The notes under the pieces: model-generated
Told to the model about the DNA's origin: nothing
Database searches by the model: none
Seen by the model: the letters and a program-made list of their open reading frames with translations, nothing else
NCBI GenBank assembly: GCA_900550105.1
Contig: URQW01000003.1
Location: 39,915 to 103,914, forward strand
Source of the DNA: an uncultured Pelosinus sp.
Lineage (GTDB): Bacteria > Bacillota > Negativicutes > UMGS1260
DNA length: 64,000 nucleotides
Direction: 5' to 3'
Part shown: positions 27,602 through 36,597 of the stretch, piece by piece
How the letters are laid out: every line of letters begins with the position of its first letter
Position numbering within the stretch: the first letter of the stretch is position 1
Made by a program: the position numbers and the translations under genes

Positions 27602-27679
27602 GCCAATTCTCCCCTTGTGTACCGCTTTTTACTCTCATTGATATTTTTTACACATCACACTTCTCGCTTCCTCTATAAA

Positions 27680-27702
27680 CCTATATAGAAAAAATTTATA
27701 GG
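27680..27702. promoter_or_regulatory. Probable LysR operator between dehydrogenase and carrier genes
   Basis: CCTATA (27680-27685), 11 bases and TATAGG (27697-27702) form a perfect 6+6 inverted repeat containing the ATA-N11-TAT pattern of LysR sites. Its centre is about 67 bp upstream of the predicted carrier transcription start, the classical activating position. Confidence 0.55.
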
Positions 27703-27722
27703 GGACATAGAATAACAAGTAT

Positions 27723-27751
27723 TTGATTATAGCAGTTACCCATTATATAAT
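27723..27751 (+). promoter_or_regulatory. Promoter of the MatC-like carrier gene
   Basis: TTGATT (27723-27728), a 17-bp spacer and a consensus TATAAT (27746-27751). The predicted leader is about 90 nt. Confidence 0.75.
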
Positions 27752-27850
27752 TTAAAATACAAAATGCCAAGAATATTCACAACATATTGTCATAAGCGTC
27801 ATGTGGTATTTTGTTAGTATTTTATAATGAAATAGGAGGATTTTCTTTAA

Positions 27851-29149
27851 ATGATTAGTTTTTTTGTGGTACTCGCTATTGCGGTTTCTATTATTTTAGG
27901 CTATCGAACTAAAATAAACACCGGTTTTTTTGCAATTGCCTTTGCTTATTTGATTGGTTGTTTTATGTTGAACTTAAAATCCAGTGAAGTCGTAAGCATG
28001 TGGCCGATTAGTATCTTTTTTGTTATTTTCGCTGTTTCTCTCTTCTATAACTTTGCCCTTGTAAACGGCACACTAGAAAAGCTGGCCAACCACCTTTTAT
28101 ATGGCTGCCGACGCTATCCTCACTTACTGCCCTTTGCTATCTTCTTTGCCGCAACTTTGATTGCCGGCCTAGGCGCTGGCTTTTTTACGGTTATGGCCTT
28201 CATGGCGCCAATCACCCTGTTGCTCTGTGAAAAGACAGGCTTGAATAAGATGGTAGGCGCTGTTGCAGCCAATTATGGCGCCTTGGGCGGCGCCAACTTT
28301 ATGACAAGTCAAAGCGGTATTGTGTTTAAAAGCCTCATCGAAGCTGCTGGCTTTCCCGCCGACTCTGCCTTTGCCTACACCACAACCATTTTTGTAACAA
28401 CCATGGTGATTCCGCTTCTAGTTATTTCCGGGTTACTGCTCTTCTCAAAAAATGGCAAAGTCTCCAAAGAAAATTTCACCATTGAAAAACCGCAGCCCTT
28501 TGACAGCAAACAAAAGACGACACTCTATCTAATTATTCTCATGATGGTCATCGTTTTGGCCGCGCCAATTCTCCATATGATTTTACCTGCTAATAAAATG
28601 ATCACCTTTATTAACTCCAAAATGGACATCGGGCTCATTGCCATCGTGTTGTCAGTTGTTGCACTCTTATTAAATTTAGCTGATGAAAAAAAGGTTATAG
28701 CCAATGTTCCCTGGAGCACACTGATTATGATTTGCGGCGTGGGAATGCTCATTTCCGTAGCGATTAAAGCCGGAACGATTAAATTGCTTGCCAGTTGGAT
28801 CGGCTCCAGCATGCCTTATTACCTTGTTCCTATAGCACTTGCGATTGTAGCTGGCATTATGTCCTTCTTCAGCAGTACGCTAGGCGTTGTTTGTCCCGCC
28901 CTGTTCCCGATTATCCCTTCGCTTGTTGCCGCCACAGGCATCAATCCTATGATTTTATTTACCTGCGTTGTTATCGGCGCTCAGGCAACAGCGATCTCGC
29001 CCTTTTCCTCTGGCGGCAGCCTTGTACTTGGCGCTTGCACCAGCGACGAAGCCCGTACTAGCTTATTTTCGAACCTACTATTCCGTGCCGTTCCCATCTG
29101 TTTATCAAGCTCGGTAGTAATGAGCGCCATTATTTATTTGCTCCTCTAA
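27851..29149 (+). CDS. MatC-like/SLC13-type carboxylate transporter
   Basis: A 432-residue integral membrane protein with about 12 helices. The N-terminal half resembles the MatC_N dicarboxylate carrier domain (IAFAYLIGCFML, then FVIFAVSLFYNFALVNGTLEKLA); ANYGALGGANFMTSQSGIV and SPFSSGGSLVLGAC are the paired substrate loops of ion-transporter-superfamily carriers. It probably imports the carboxylate that the neighbouring enzymes metabolise. The start ATG follows AGGAGG. It has a good promoter, an upstream LysR-type site and a strong terminator. Confidence 0.85.
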   Translation: MISFFVVLAIAVSIILGYRTKINTGFFAIAFAYLIGCFMLNLKSSEVVSMWPISIFFVIFAVSLFYNFALVNGTLEKLANHLLYGCRRYPHLLPFAIFFAATLIAGLGAGFFTVMAFMAPITLLLCEKTGLNKMVGAVAANYGALGGANFMTSQSGIVFKSLIEAAGFPADSAFAYTTTIFVTTMVIPLLVISGLLLFSKNGKVSKENFTIEKPQPFDSKQKTTLYLIILMMVIVLAAPILHMILPANKMITFINSKMDIGLIAIVLSVVALLLNLADEKKVIANVPWSTLIMICGVGMLISVAIKAGTIKLLASWIGSSMPYYLVPIALAIVAGIMSFFSSTLGVVCPALFPIIPSLVAATGINPMILFTCVVIGAQATAISPFSSGGSLVLGACTSDEARTSLFSNLLFRAVPICLSSSVVMSAIIYLLL

Positions 29150-29161
29150 TTCGCTAAATAG

Positions 29162-29205
29162 AACAGACTGAACTTTGCCTAAAACAAAGTCCAGTCTGTT
29201 TTTTT
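29162..29205 (+). terminator. Terminator after the MatC-like carrier gene
   Basis: AACAGACTG-A-ACTTTG (29162-29176) pairs with CAAAGT-C-CAGTCTGTT (29185-29200), followed by a run of U (to 29205). Confidence 0.9.
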
Positions 29206-29219
29206 ATATCTGATAAAAA

Positions 29220-30308
29220 CTATGCAATTAATAACTCGGCTACTACCGAAATCATGGACGTATTCTGATTCACATAGGTATAAGTCGCCGTAATGCCATA
29301 AGGCGCTCCCATAAGGGATAAAAGACTTACATAATAATCAAGATTTTCATAAGTAAGCAGTTCATCAGAGTCAATCAGTACAGTAGCCCCGTCAACATAG
29401 CCCAGCTGAAAAACATTGCTCATACGGACAAGGCCCCTGTCTTGATACTTTTCAAAAGATAAAATATAATCCACTTTTCGATCATCGCCTGACCAGCAAA
29501 CAAGGTCAATGACACAAGCAAGAATCATCTGCAATAAGGGACCATTGCCCATAACCGTCACAAGTTCCTGGGGTAACTTTTCTTGATAGCGAAGTCCGCT
29601 ATGGCGCTCTTTCACATGTTGCTGCAAAGCCTCGGCAACTGCTGATAAAGTAAATTCGCTGAAAGCGGCAGGCATCGTCTTAAAATAAGACGATGTAAAA
29701 GCTTCGACAATTTTAAGACTTGTAGCGGCTTTTCCCCAACTCCGATCCGATTTATGCAGTTCTCGTTCCAAACCGGAAAACATCTTCGTAAACACGTTTC
29801 CCACATGACCAATCTTGTCAGCGGCAGTAGCAGACTTTTCCTCCATAAGGCGCAACATTTTTTTATAAGCTTCATTTTTATGCTGCAAAGAGCGTTCTAT
29901 GTTCTGCTTTTCTTTGATTAAATTATAATATTCGATCCCTTGACGCAATACGGGCAGTAAATCCTCTTCCATACGCCAAGGCTTTGTAATAAAGCGGTAA
30001 ATTTCGCCATGATTCATGGCAGCAAGAACTTGATCAAGCGATAAAAGAGCATAACCTGATAAAACAATCCGTAACGTATTAGGATACATTCCTTTTATTT
30101 TTTGTAAGAAGGCGATACCATCTGTTCCTGGCATACGAATATCAGTGACTAATACACTGACCTCATGCTTTGCCAGCAATTCCAACGCCGCTTCCGCCGA
30201 AGTCGCAAAGAGCGGCCAAAAGGGTTCATCGGCTACACCACGTTTAAGCGAATTCAGCACACTAATTTCATCATCTACAAATAAAACTGTATTTTTGTAG
30301 TACTGCAT
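29220..30308 (-). CDS. Response regulator with unclassified C-terminal domain
   Basis: Residues 1-125 form a CheY-like receiver domain with Asp12-Asp13, phospho-acceptor Asp56 (LVTDIRMPG), Ser84 and Lys108 (TKPW). The opening resembles the RpfG/HupR branch. A coiled coil (about 130-160) precedes a C-terminal region of about 200 residues that is neither a DNA-binding, HD, GGDEF nor PP2C domain. That region resembles a degenerate histidine-kinase dimerisation plus ATPase fold (a helix, then LLQMILACVIDLVCW), without N or G boxes. It might act by protein contact. The start ATG follows GAGGGGG. No cognate kinase is adjacent. Confidence 0.82.
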   Translation of the reverse strand: MQYYKNTVLFVDDEISVLNSLKRGVADEPFWPLFATSAEAALELLAKHEVSVLVTDIRMPGTDGIAFLQKIKGMYPNTLRIVLSGYALLSLDQVLAAMNHGEIYRFITKPWRMEEDLLPVLRQGIEYYNLIKEKQNIERSLQHKNEAYKKMLRLMEEKSATAADKIGHVGNVFTKMFSGLERELHKSDRSWGKAATSLKIVEAFTSSYFKTMPAAFSEFTLSAVAEALQQHVKERHSGLRYQEKLPQELVTVMGNGPLLQMILACVIDLVCWSGDDRKVDYILSFEKYQDRGLVRMSNVFQLGYVDGATVLIDSDELLTYENLDYYVSLLSLMGAPYGITATYTYVNQNTSMISVVAELLIA

Positions 30309-30486
30309 TCCATTGCCCCCTCATCCTTAAGCAAGGCTGATTTTCTGGATTTTTTCTCTATGAGACAGTGACTTTCCTGCAAAAATCCGGAAATTTCTCA
30401 AAATAACGACAAGCTATGCAAAACGCCTCTCGGGGCGTCCCTAAAATTGTTTTTAAAAAATTATAAAAAAATCTGTCAAAAAAATC

Positions 30487-30515
30487 TTGACGATCGCAGC
30501 TTCCTAAGCTATACT
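30487..30515 (+). promoter_or_regulatory. Promoter of the T-box transcript
   Basis: TTGACG (30487-30492), a 17-bp spacer and TATACT (30510-30515), about 40 bp upstream of Stem I of the T-box. Confidence 0.8.
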
Positions 30516-30552
30516 TGATCCATTACAACTTTACACTCACAATAAAAAAATT

Positions 30553-30838
30553 ACTTTAAAAAGTGATGAAGGAGACTACCTTACTGCGATGTTTCCAGAG
30601 ATCTGGCGGTTGGTGCGAGCCAGAAACAAACCAGTGAGAATCAATCACTCCTGAACTGCAAAGCTTAACGGTTTCTAGAGCCAAGTAAGCTGCGCCGGAC
30701 TCAGCTCGCAAGAGTGCAACCGTTATTTGCTTAGGGTTGTTTGACCTGATGAGAGATGTTCTTTCTGTTTGAAAGGACAATAAGGGTGGTACCGCGAGAT
30801 GAAACTCTTGCCCCTTGCCTGGGGAAAGAGTTTTTTAT
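30553..30838 (+). ncRNA. T-box leader, predicted isoleucine-specific
   Basis: A tRNA-sensing leader. Stem I shows the K-turn GATGA (30565-30569), lower helix AGGAG (30570-30574) with CTCCT (30648-30652), helix CTTACTG/CAGTGAG, AG bulge and GGTG apical loop on a CTGGC/GCCAG stem. The specifier loop ends with ATC (30644-30646, Ile), followed by the conserved A. The T-box core AAGGGTGGTACCGCG is at 30782-30796; AAGGG can pair with CCCTT (30812-30816) as antiterminator. The competing terminator uses AACTCTT (30803-30809) and AAGAGTT (30826-30832) plus six U. Uncharged tRNA-Ile would allow read-through into the MFS gene. The codon assignment is from manual folding. Confidence 0.9.
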
Positions 30839-30882
30839 TTACCCTAAAACAGTCTTCATTTATGAATTTCAAGGAGGATTTT

Positions 30883-32175
30883 ATGAATCAAAAAGCTTCG
30901 AATTTCCGTTGGTTTTTAGGCGTACTTGTATTTCTTATCAGCTTCATCTCCTATATGGATCGCGTCAATCTCTCGGTAGCTACACCAGAAATCATGAAAG
31001 AATTTGCTTTTACTAAGCTTGATATGGGTCTTTTACAAACCGCTTTCTTTGTAGGCTATTCCCTCATGCAGATTCCCGGCGGAATTTTGTCGGAAGTCTT
31101 AGGACATCGTCTTGTTGTCAGTGGCGCAGCTGCTTTGTGGTCTGTATTTACGGCGCTGACGGCAGCGTGCAATAGCTTGTCTCTGTTTATCGGCGTTCGC
31201 GCCTTATTCGGCGTTGGTGAAGGTCCCTTAGCACCTTCTTTCGGTCGCTTTATTTATCGCTGGTTTCATAACGATGAAAAATCACGCGGTACTTCTTTCT
31301 TATTAAGTGGCGTCTTTTTTGGCCCGGTTGTCGGTCCAGCCTTGACTGTCGCACTCATGCTCGCTTTTGGCTGGCGTTCTGTCTTCGTGATTTTCGGCGC
31401 GATGGGCTTGGTTCTAGCTGCCGCCTGGTATTATTTTGCGAAAGATGAGCCGAAGCAAAGCCCCTTCGTAAATGCGGCGGAAGCTGCTTGGATCGACCAA
31501 AACAAAGTTTCTCTCGGACAAACGAAAAAAGTCATGGCTCCATGGAAACACTTCTTATCGTCTTCGCAGTTTTGGGCCATTGGCCTGCAATTCTTTATTA
31601 CGGACTATATTATGTATGTCTTTTTAGCTTGGCTTCCCCTCTACCTCATGGAAGCGCAAAACTTCTCTCTGCAAAAGATGGGCATTGCCGCTTCCTTTCC
31701 TTGGGCCGCTTTGTGTCTCGTAACCTTAGTCACCGGCTATTGGAGTGACAAACTCGTTGCTAAAGGAGCTTCCAAGCACCGGATACGCACTTTATCGGGC
31801 ATTGTAGGTCTCGGCCTTTGCTGTCTTGGCCTGTATCTTGGCGCTACCGCCACAACACCTACCCTCAATGTCTTTTGGCTCACCCTATCGCTCGGCTCAC
31901 TCGGCCTAACCTTTACAGCTGGCTGGTCTACGTGCATTGATCTCGGCGGCGCTTTTGCTGGATCGGTCTCTGGTTGGATGAATTTCTGGGGAAATATCGG
32001 CGGCGTTATCGCCCCCATTCTCACTGCCTGGATTGCCACAAATTATGGGTGGCAATCCGCAATTACCGTTACCGCCGCCTTCGCCGTAGCCGGTATGGTA
32101 GCTTGGATCTTTGTCAGACCAGAGCGGTCGCTTGTACAAACCCCAGTCATACAAGCAGAGAAAGAAGCGGTGTAG
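30883..32175 (+). CDS. MFS transporter of the anion:cation symporter type
   Basis: A 12-helix major facilitator of 430 residues. It resembles the ACS family (glucarate, galactonate and similar organic anions): FISYMDRVNLSVATPEIMKEF in helix 1 and the loop ALFGVGEGPLAPSFGR. The start ATG at 30883 follows AAGGAGG; an upstream in-frame start would lie inside the T-box terminator and is rejected. The Ile T-box predicts induction when tRNA-Ile is uncharged, so the cargo may be isoleucine or a precursor such as a branched 2-keto acid, citramalate or 2-aminobutyrate. This substrate idea is inferred from regulation only. Confidence 0.88.
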   Translation: MNQKASNFRWFLGVLVFLISFISYMDRVNLSVATPEIMKEFAFTKLDMGLLQTAFFVGYSLMQIPGGILSEVLGHRLVVSGAAALWSVFTALTAACNSLSLFIGVRALFGVGEGPLAPSFGRFIYRWFHNDEKSRGTSFLLSGVFFGPVVGPALTVALMLAFGWRSVFVIFGAMGLVLAAAWYYFAKDEPKQSPFVNAAEAAWIDQNKVSLGQTKKVMAPWKHFLSSSQFWAIGLQFFITDYIMYVFLAWLPLYLMEAQNFSLQKMGIAASFPWAALCLVTLVTGYWSDKLVAKGASKHRIRTLSGIVGLGLCCLGLYLGATATTPTLNVFWLTLSLGSLGLTFTAGWSTCIDLGGAFAGSVSGWMNFWGNIGGVIAPILTAWIATNYGWQSAITVTAAFAVAGMVAWIFVRPERSLVQTPVIQAEKEAV

Positions 32176-32194
32176 ACTGCCTCATAAGTACAAA

Positions 32195-32235
32195 AAACTG
32201 ACAGTTGCGCTTAACGCAGCTGTCAGTTTCTTTTT
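32195..32235 (+). terminator. Terminator after the MFS gene
   Basis: AAACTGACAGTTGCG (32195-32209) pairs with CGCAGCTGTCAGTTT (32215-32229) with one G-U pair, followed by CTTTTT. It lies between convergent genes. Confidence 0.9.
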
Positions 32236-32249
32236 CCCTCATACTGAAA

Positions 32250-32729
32250 TTAGATTAGACCTAACTCTTTTTGCACTTGCGCCAGTCGTTCTCGCTGTTC
32301 CTGCCTTACTAGAGTTTGTCCGTACTGATAGCAATCAAGCACATCGGCGTCTTTTACAATTTCTTCTAGCGGTGTTCCAACTACCTCTTTACTACTATGA
32401 TGCTTAGCCGCTAACGCTAAGCTTTCTATTTCGGCGGAAGTAAATAGTCTCAGATTCGTCAAAAATTCTATCAGCGGTTCATAAGCTGCCTCAGCATGGC
32501 CCGCTTGCCTGCCTGTAATCACACGGCCATAATCGTGAAGCGACGTGGCAATAGCTGCCATTTCTGGATCGACGCCACGCTTTACAGCGAGCAGTTGACC
32601 AAGGCGACCACAGCTTGCCATGTGAATTCGCTCCCAGTCTAAGGGGTAGTCGCGATCTGCTTCCCCTGGCCCAGCATACTTATTAATTTCCGCTAAAAAA
32701 ATACTTTGTACTGTAAAAATCTTATTCAT
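32250..32729 (-). CDS. HD domain phosphohydrolase
   Basis: A 159-residue single-domain HD-superfamily protein. The metal motif is intact: His and Asp in TSLHDYGRV, a further AAKHHSS and a distal Asp in VKDADVLDCY. HD proteins hydrolyse phosphate esters or nucleotides; this small form is uncharacterised. The start ATG is preceded by AGGATG. It lies 90 bp downstream of the NarL-type regulator in the same direction, so it may be part of that operon. Confidence 0.8.
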   Translation of the reverse strand: MNKIFTVQSIFLAEINKYAGPGEADRDYPLDWERIHMASCGRLGQLLAVKRGVDPEMAAIATSLHDYGRVITGRQAGHAEAAYEPLIEFLTNLRLFTSAEIESLALAAKHHSSKEVVGTPLEEIVKDADVLDCYQYGQTLVRQEQRERLAQVQKELGLI

Positions 32730-32819
32730 AGCTAATTCATCCTACTCTTTCTCAGCTTCTCGCGTTTTCTTTCTTGGCTTCTGTCGTTGGCATTGCTATT
32801 GAGGCTACCCCCCTTGTCC

Positions 32820-33485
32820 TTACCGCCCATCTTTATAAAATTTCGATGCATAAGCAATCAACTGTGTGCGATTATTACACCTTAGCTTCCGCAAGATTTC
32901 GTTCACATGATATTTTATCGTCGTTTCTCGCAAATCAATCGTCTCGCTGATTTCCCGATAAGTCAGCCCATCAATCATGAGTTTCAAAATAGCTTCCTGC
33001 CGCTCACTTAGCGAATTTAAAGCTGCTTGCTCTGTTTCGGCTATTTCTTTTTGTTCCATGCTTGGTTTAAGCTGTGAAAATTCTCGTAAAATCCGCCGGA
33101 CTAGAGTAGGTGCAAGTGGAGCTTCGCCGCGCATGAGACTTTGAATTTGAGCCCAAAGTATCTCGCCCTTCATATGTTTCAGCAAATAGCCGGAGGCCCC
33201 AGCACGAATCGCTTCGAATAAATGCTCCTCATCTTCCGATACGGAAAGCATAACAATTTCAATATGAGGAAAATCATGTTTAATGATTCGCGTTGTTTCA
33301 ATGCCGTCACAGCCCTCCATCTGCACATCCATTAGAATTACATCAGGCTGATAAATCTCTACTTTTACGAGCGCCTCCAAACCATTTCCGGCTGTTCCTA
33401 CTACATTCAAACCATGGCAACGCAAAAAATCGGCTAGCCCTTCTACATACAAACTGCTATCATCCACTAAGAGCCATTTCACCAT
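32820..33485 (-). CDS. NarL/LuxR-type response regulator
   Basis: A 221-residue protein. The receiver domain has Asp8-Asp9 and phospho-acceptor Asp53 (LMDVQMEG). The C-terminal LuxR helix-turn-helix is SLSERQEAILKLMIDGL with TIKYHVNEILRKL. The start ATG follows the stop codon of the kinase directly (TAGATGG), with AAAGGAG upstream, so the two are coupled. Targets are not evident; the adjacent HD gene is one candidate. Confidence 0.94.
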   Translation of the reverse strand: MVKWLLVDDSSLYVEGLADFLRCHGLNVVGTAGNGLEALVKVEIYQPDVILMDVQMEGCDGIETTRIIKHDFPHIEIVMLSVSEDEEHLFEAIRAGASGYLLKHMKGEILWAQIQSLMRGEAPLAPTLVRRILREFSQLKPSMEQKEIAETEQAALNSLSERQEAILKLMIDGLTYREISETIDLRETTIKYHVNEILRKLRCNNRTQLIAYASKFYKDGR

Positions 33486-35216
33486 CTATGCACTCCTTTG
33501 ATTTTGCGGCAAATGAATCCTAACCTTGGTACCAAGACCTTGCTCTGATTCAATCTCTAATCGTCCGCCTAAATCGCCAGCTCTTTCCTGCATGATCACT
33601 AGACCTTGATGTCGACCGCCTTGAGCCTGAGGCCGCTCCTCCAAAGAAAAGCCACAGCCATCATCAGCCACAGTAATCGTAATGCGCCCGTTTTGAACTA
33701 TAAAGGATACTTCGATCGAAGCAGTCCGAGCATGCTTGCGGGCATTCGTCATTGCTTCTTGTATAATCCGCAGCAATTGTAGTTCCTCTTTAGGTGTAAA
33801 AGAAACGATCAGATCTTCAGGAATCAAGAGTCTTGTTTCAATGCTATACGTTTCTTCATACCAACTTAAAAACTCTTTCAATGCTGGAAAAAATCCCTGT
33901 TTCGCTGTAGCCGTTTTTAAACCATTGATGGCTTCACGAACATCGTTATGGAGCATATCAACTGTCTTGACGAGTTTTTCCAAAACGCTTTTAGCTTTTA
34001 CCGTTTTTCCTGCTGCGATCAGATCAATGGCACTTTCCTGCTCCAACTTTAAATAGCTCCAAATTTGGCCTGGACCGTCATGCAACTCGCGGCGAAGACG
34101 TTCTCGTTCCTGCAAAATAGACAAAGCTCTTTCCTGTTCCAACATTTTATACTGATCCATTTTTTGCTTTGTAATATCTTTAAACAGAAAAACCATGCCT
34201 AAATAATGACCATTTGATTGTAAGCGGACTTTATGAAATTCATAATAAAAAACCTGTCCCAGTCGTTCCCGCTGTACCTCATGAACCGGCTGCTCACTGT
34301 TATTAATTGCTTCCGCTAAGGCAGGCCAACTAGATATCATATCATTAAAGGAATCGCCAATATTCGCCGCAAGGCCTTGTAAAATATCTTGTGCCGCCGT
34401 GTTGCGATCAGCAATATAACCATACTCGTCAACAACAATCAAACCATCTATCATATTCCTCACAGCAACTTGCTGAGCTACAGGTAAAATTGCATAAGTC
34501 TGCCAACGATAAAAACCCCAGGTAACAAAAGAGCTTGATAATAAAAAGCCTAACGGCATGGGCGCCAAAGGTTGGCACTCTGGTATATTATCTAAAATAA
34601 TACCTATTAAAGAAAAAAATCCCGAACAGGAAAACCACCAGGCTTGCCGCCGCCGTAATCCTGTTGTTCGTAAAATCCAACGAAACCCAAGCGATAATGT
34701 AACGAGGCAGAAAGTATAAGAAAGTGGAGCCGCAATCGAAAAAATCGGACCAGCTGTGGCCATAACAATATCGTCAATAACTGCTATGGTCTGCCAATAC
34801 TGCTCGTGCCATGGATTCGAAAAAATAGCCACTGTCATCAACAGACCGAGAAGAAAATAACCGCGCTTTGCGAAACGCCAGAATCGATTCTCCTGCTGAC
34901 TCATTTCTAAAACAAAAGCAAACCAAAAACAGCTGGAAAAATAACTCATACATTCTCCGAGCGATACCCACAGTAACTTATCGGACGGATCGGATAAACC
35001 TGTGAAAACCATAAACAGCAACCAAGCGCCACGACATAATTGCCCGCCAACCTGAGACTTTACGCCAGGAAGACTGCGGAATTGCCAGGTATAGGTTGCC
35101 AGAGCAATCAGAGCCCCAATCACGAATAAGGTAAAGGGAATATAGGCCTTAGCGCTATAGTAAACGAGATCCATGTAAGCAAATGATCCTTTCTCAACAA
35201 GCAAAACACTTTTCAT
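33486..35216 (-). CDS. NarX/DegS-type sensor histidine kinase
   Basis: Up to 576 residues. Seven predicted membrane helices (to about 235) are followed by a PAS domain (about 245-360), a HisKA_3 dimerisation domain with the phospho-histidine in RRELHDGPGQ, and a HATPase_c domain with IIQEAMTNARKHA and DDGCGFSLEE. The membrane region is a putative sensor of a hydrophobic or membrane signal. The start is uncertain: ATG 35216 has no ribosome binding site, while ATG 35174 (MDLVYYSAK) has AAAGGA 12 nt upstream. It is coupled to the NarL-type regulator. Confidence 0.92.
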   Translation of the reverse strand: MKSVLLVEKGSFAYMDLVYYSAKAYIPFTLFVIGALIALATYTWQFRSLPGVKSQVGGQLCRGAWLLFMVFTGLSDPSDKLLWVSLGECMSYFSSCFWFAFVLEMSQQENRFWRFAKRGYFLLGLLMTVAIFSNPWHEQYWQTIAVIDDIVMATAGPIFSIAAPLSYTFCLVTLSLGFRWILRTTGLRRRQAWWFSCSGFFSLIGIILDNIPECQPLAPMPLGFLLSSSFVTWGFYRWQTYAILPVAQQVAVRNMIDGLIVVDEYGYIADRNTAAQDILQGLAANIGDSFNDMISSWPALAEAINNSEQPVHEVQRERLGQVFYYEFHKVRLQSNGHYLGMVFLFKDITKQKMDQYKMLEQERALSILQERERLRRELHDGPGQIWSYLKLEQESAIDLIAAGKTVKAKSVLEKLVKTVDMLHNDVREAINGLKTATAKQGFFPALKEFLSWYEETYSIETRLLIPEDLIVSFTPKEELQLLRIIQEAMTNARKHARTASIEVSFIVQNGRITITVADDGCGFSLEERPQAQGGRHQGLVIMQERAGDLGGRLEIESEQGLGTKVRIHLPQNQRSA

Positions 35217-35340
35217 TCACTGTTAACAATGACGAAACGAAATTCCGCCTTACTTATTTCACAATATGGAAGAAATAATTCGACAGGCGGCTCAGGAATC
35301 CTGCGGAAAAATCGCTACTACGAAAAGTGTAAATTTACAG

Positions 35341-36597
35341 TTATTTCTCACTATAGAGGACGTTCGCTTCTGTAACAAGGGCTTTTTGACGAATCCCAAA
35401 AGTCAAAGCGCAAGCAACGGCCATAAAGCCTGCCGAAAGTAAATAGGCATACAAATAGCCGCCTGTCCAATCAACAACCTGCCCCGCCACAATCGGCCCA
35501 ATCAAGGCGGCGCCGCCCCAGGCAGTAAACAAAACGCCATAATTGATACTTAAGTTTTTCACACCAAAAAACTCCGCCACGGCCAAAGGAAATAATGCCG
35601 GACAAGTACCATAGCAAAAGGCCAGTAATGCTGCGCCGGCGCAAAGCGATAAGGGAGTTTCATAAGAGGCAAAGAACAGTAAATCCATAGCCAACACGGC
35701 AAAAATTCCTTTCATCAGGTTCAGCAAAGCAAAACGATCTGAAAAAAAGCCTGCCGCTACCCTGCCGAGTGTATTGAAAAGCGCAATAAGCAATACTAAA
35801 TAAATCGCCTGATCCCACTGCGCCTGTTTTTTCGCAATCATAGCAATATGACCGATAATCATCAACCCAGCTGAAGAGGCAAATAAATACATAAACCACA
35901 ACCGCCAAAACAGTGTGGTGCTAATCATTTCTCGCCAAGAGAAGGCTGAAGTGCCCGAATGGAAAGCAGCGGCTTCCGGATCAAATCGAGCAGTTTTCAC
36001 TGGCGCCGTAGCTGCTAAAGCGGGAGCTTTCGTAATAAATAAGGTCATAAATAAGAGCAGGCAGGCAACACCAATTCCTAACAGTAAAAAAGTGCGACTT
36101 ATGCCATATTGCAATAATAGCCAATTGGCGATAAACGATACATAAATAGGCGCTAACCCGCTGCCACTAATGACCACACCTGTAACGAGTCCCTTTTTTG
36201 CCGCAGGGAACCAGGCTATGACTGTGGGCAACGTAGTTGAATAACAAATACCTGCACCTAACGCAGCAAAAGAATAAGCGCAAGCAATAAGCAACGGCGT
36301 CTGAGAAAAACTGCAACTGATAAGTCCAAGCCCCATCAAGACAGCGCCGAGGCGAATCGCCTGCCGAGGCCCTAATAACTTTTGCAATTTACCGCTCAAC
36401 AGCATCGCGACCGTAATGACAACAGCATAGGCTGTGTAAGGCAGTGAGGCTTGCACTAAAGTCCAATGCCAGTCTGATACGAGCGCCTTTTGAATCACAC
36501 TCCAGGAATAATTAAGTCCCATCGATAAATTTACGCCTGTAGCCGCTGCCAACACAATCCAAGGCCGCCAGCGTAATAAAGTTTCCTGAAAACTCAT
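35341..36597 (-). CDS. OFA-type MFS transporter (oxalate/formate antiporter family)
   Basis: A 418-residue, 12-helix major facilitator of the OFA family: ATGVNLSMGLNYSWSVIQ in helix 1, FGALGAGICY-like FAALGAGICYSTTLPT, and GLVTGVVISGSGLAP in helix 5. OFA transporters exchange small monocarboxylates or oxalate/formate. The ATG overlaps the end of the MarR gene by 4 bp, so the MarR protein probably controls this exporter or exchanger. Cargo is unassigned. Confidence 0.88.
   Translation of the reverse strand: MSFQETLLRWRPWIVLAAATGVNLSMGLNYSWSVIQKALVSDWHWTLVQASLPYTAYAVVITVAMLLSGKLQKLLGPRQAIRLGAVLMGLGLISCSFSQTPLLIACAYSFAALGAGICYSTTLPTVIAWFPAAKKGLVTGVVISGSGLAPIYVSFIANWLLLQYGISRTFLLLGIGVACLLLFMTLFITKAPALAATAPVKTARFDPEAAAFHSGTSAFSWREMISTTLFWRLWFMYLFASSAGLMIIGHIAMIAKKQAQWDQAIYLVLLIALFNTLGRVAAGFFSDRFALLNLMKGIFAVLAMDLLFFASYETPLSLCAGAALLAFCYGTCPALFPLAVAEFFGVKNLSINYGVLFTAWGGAALIGPIVAGQVVDWTGGYLYAYLLSAGFMAVACALTFGIRQKALVTEANVLYSEK

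Noticed and set aside
30415..30450. Possible c-di-GMP riboswitch before the response regulator gene
   Set aside because: A GGGACGC-like string and a short hairpin occur, but the other conserved GEMM elements are absent.
30799..30882. Longer N-terminus for the MFS transporter
   Set aside because: These codons lie within the T-box antiterminator/terminator; ATG 30883 has AAGGAGG and begins a normal MFS N-terminus.
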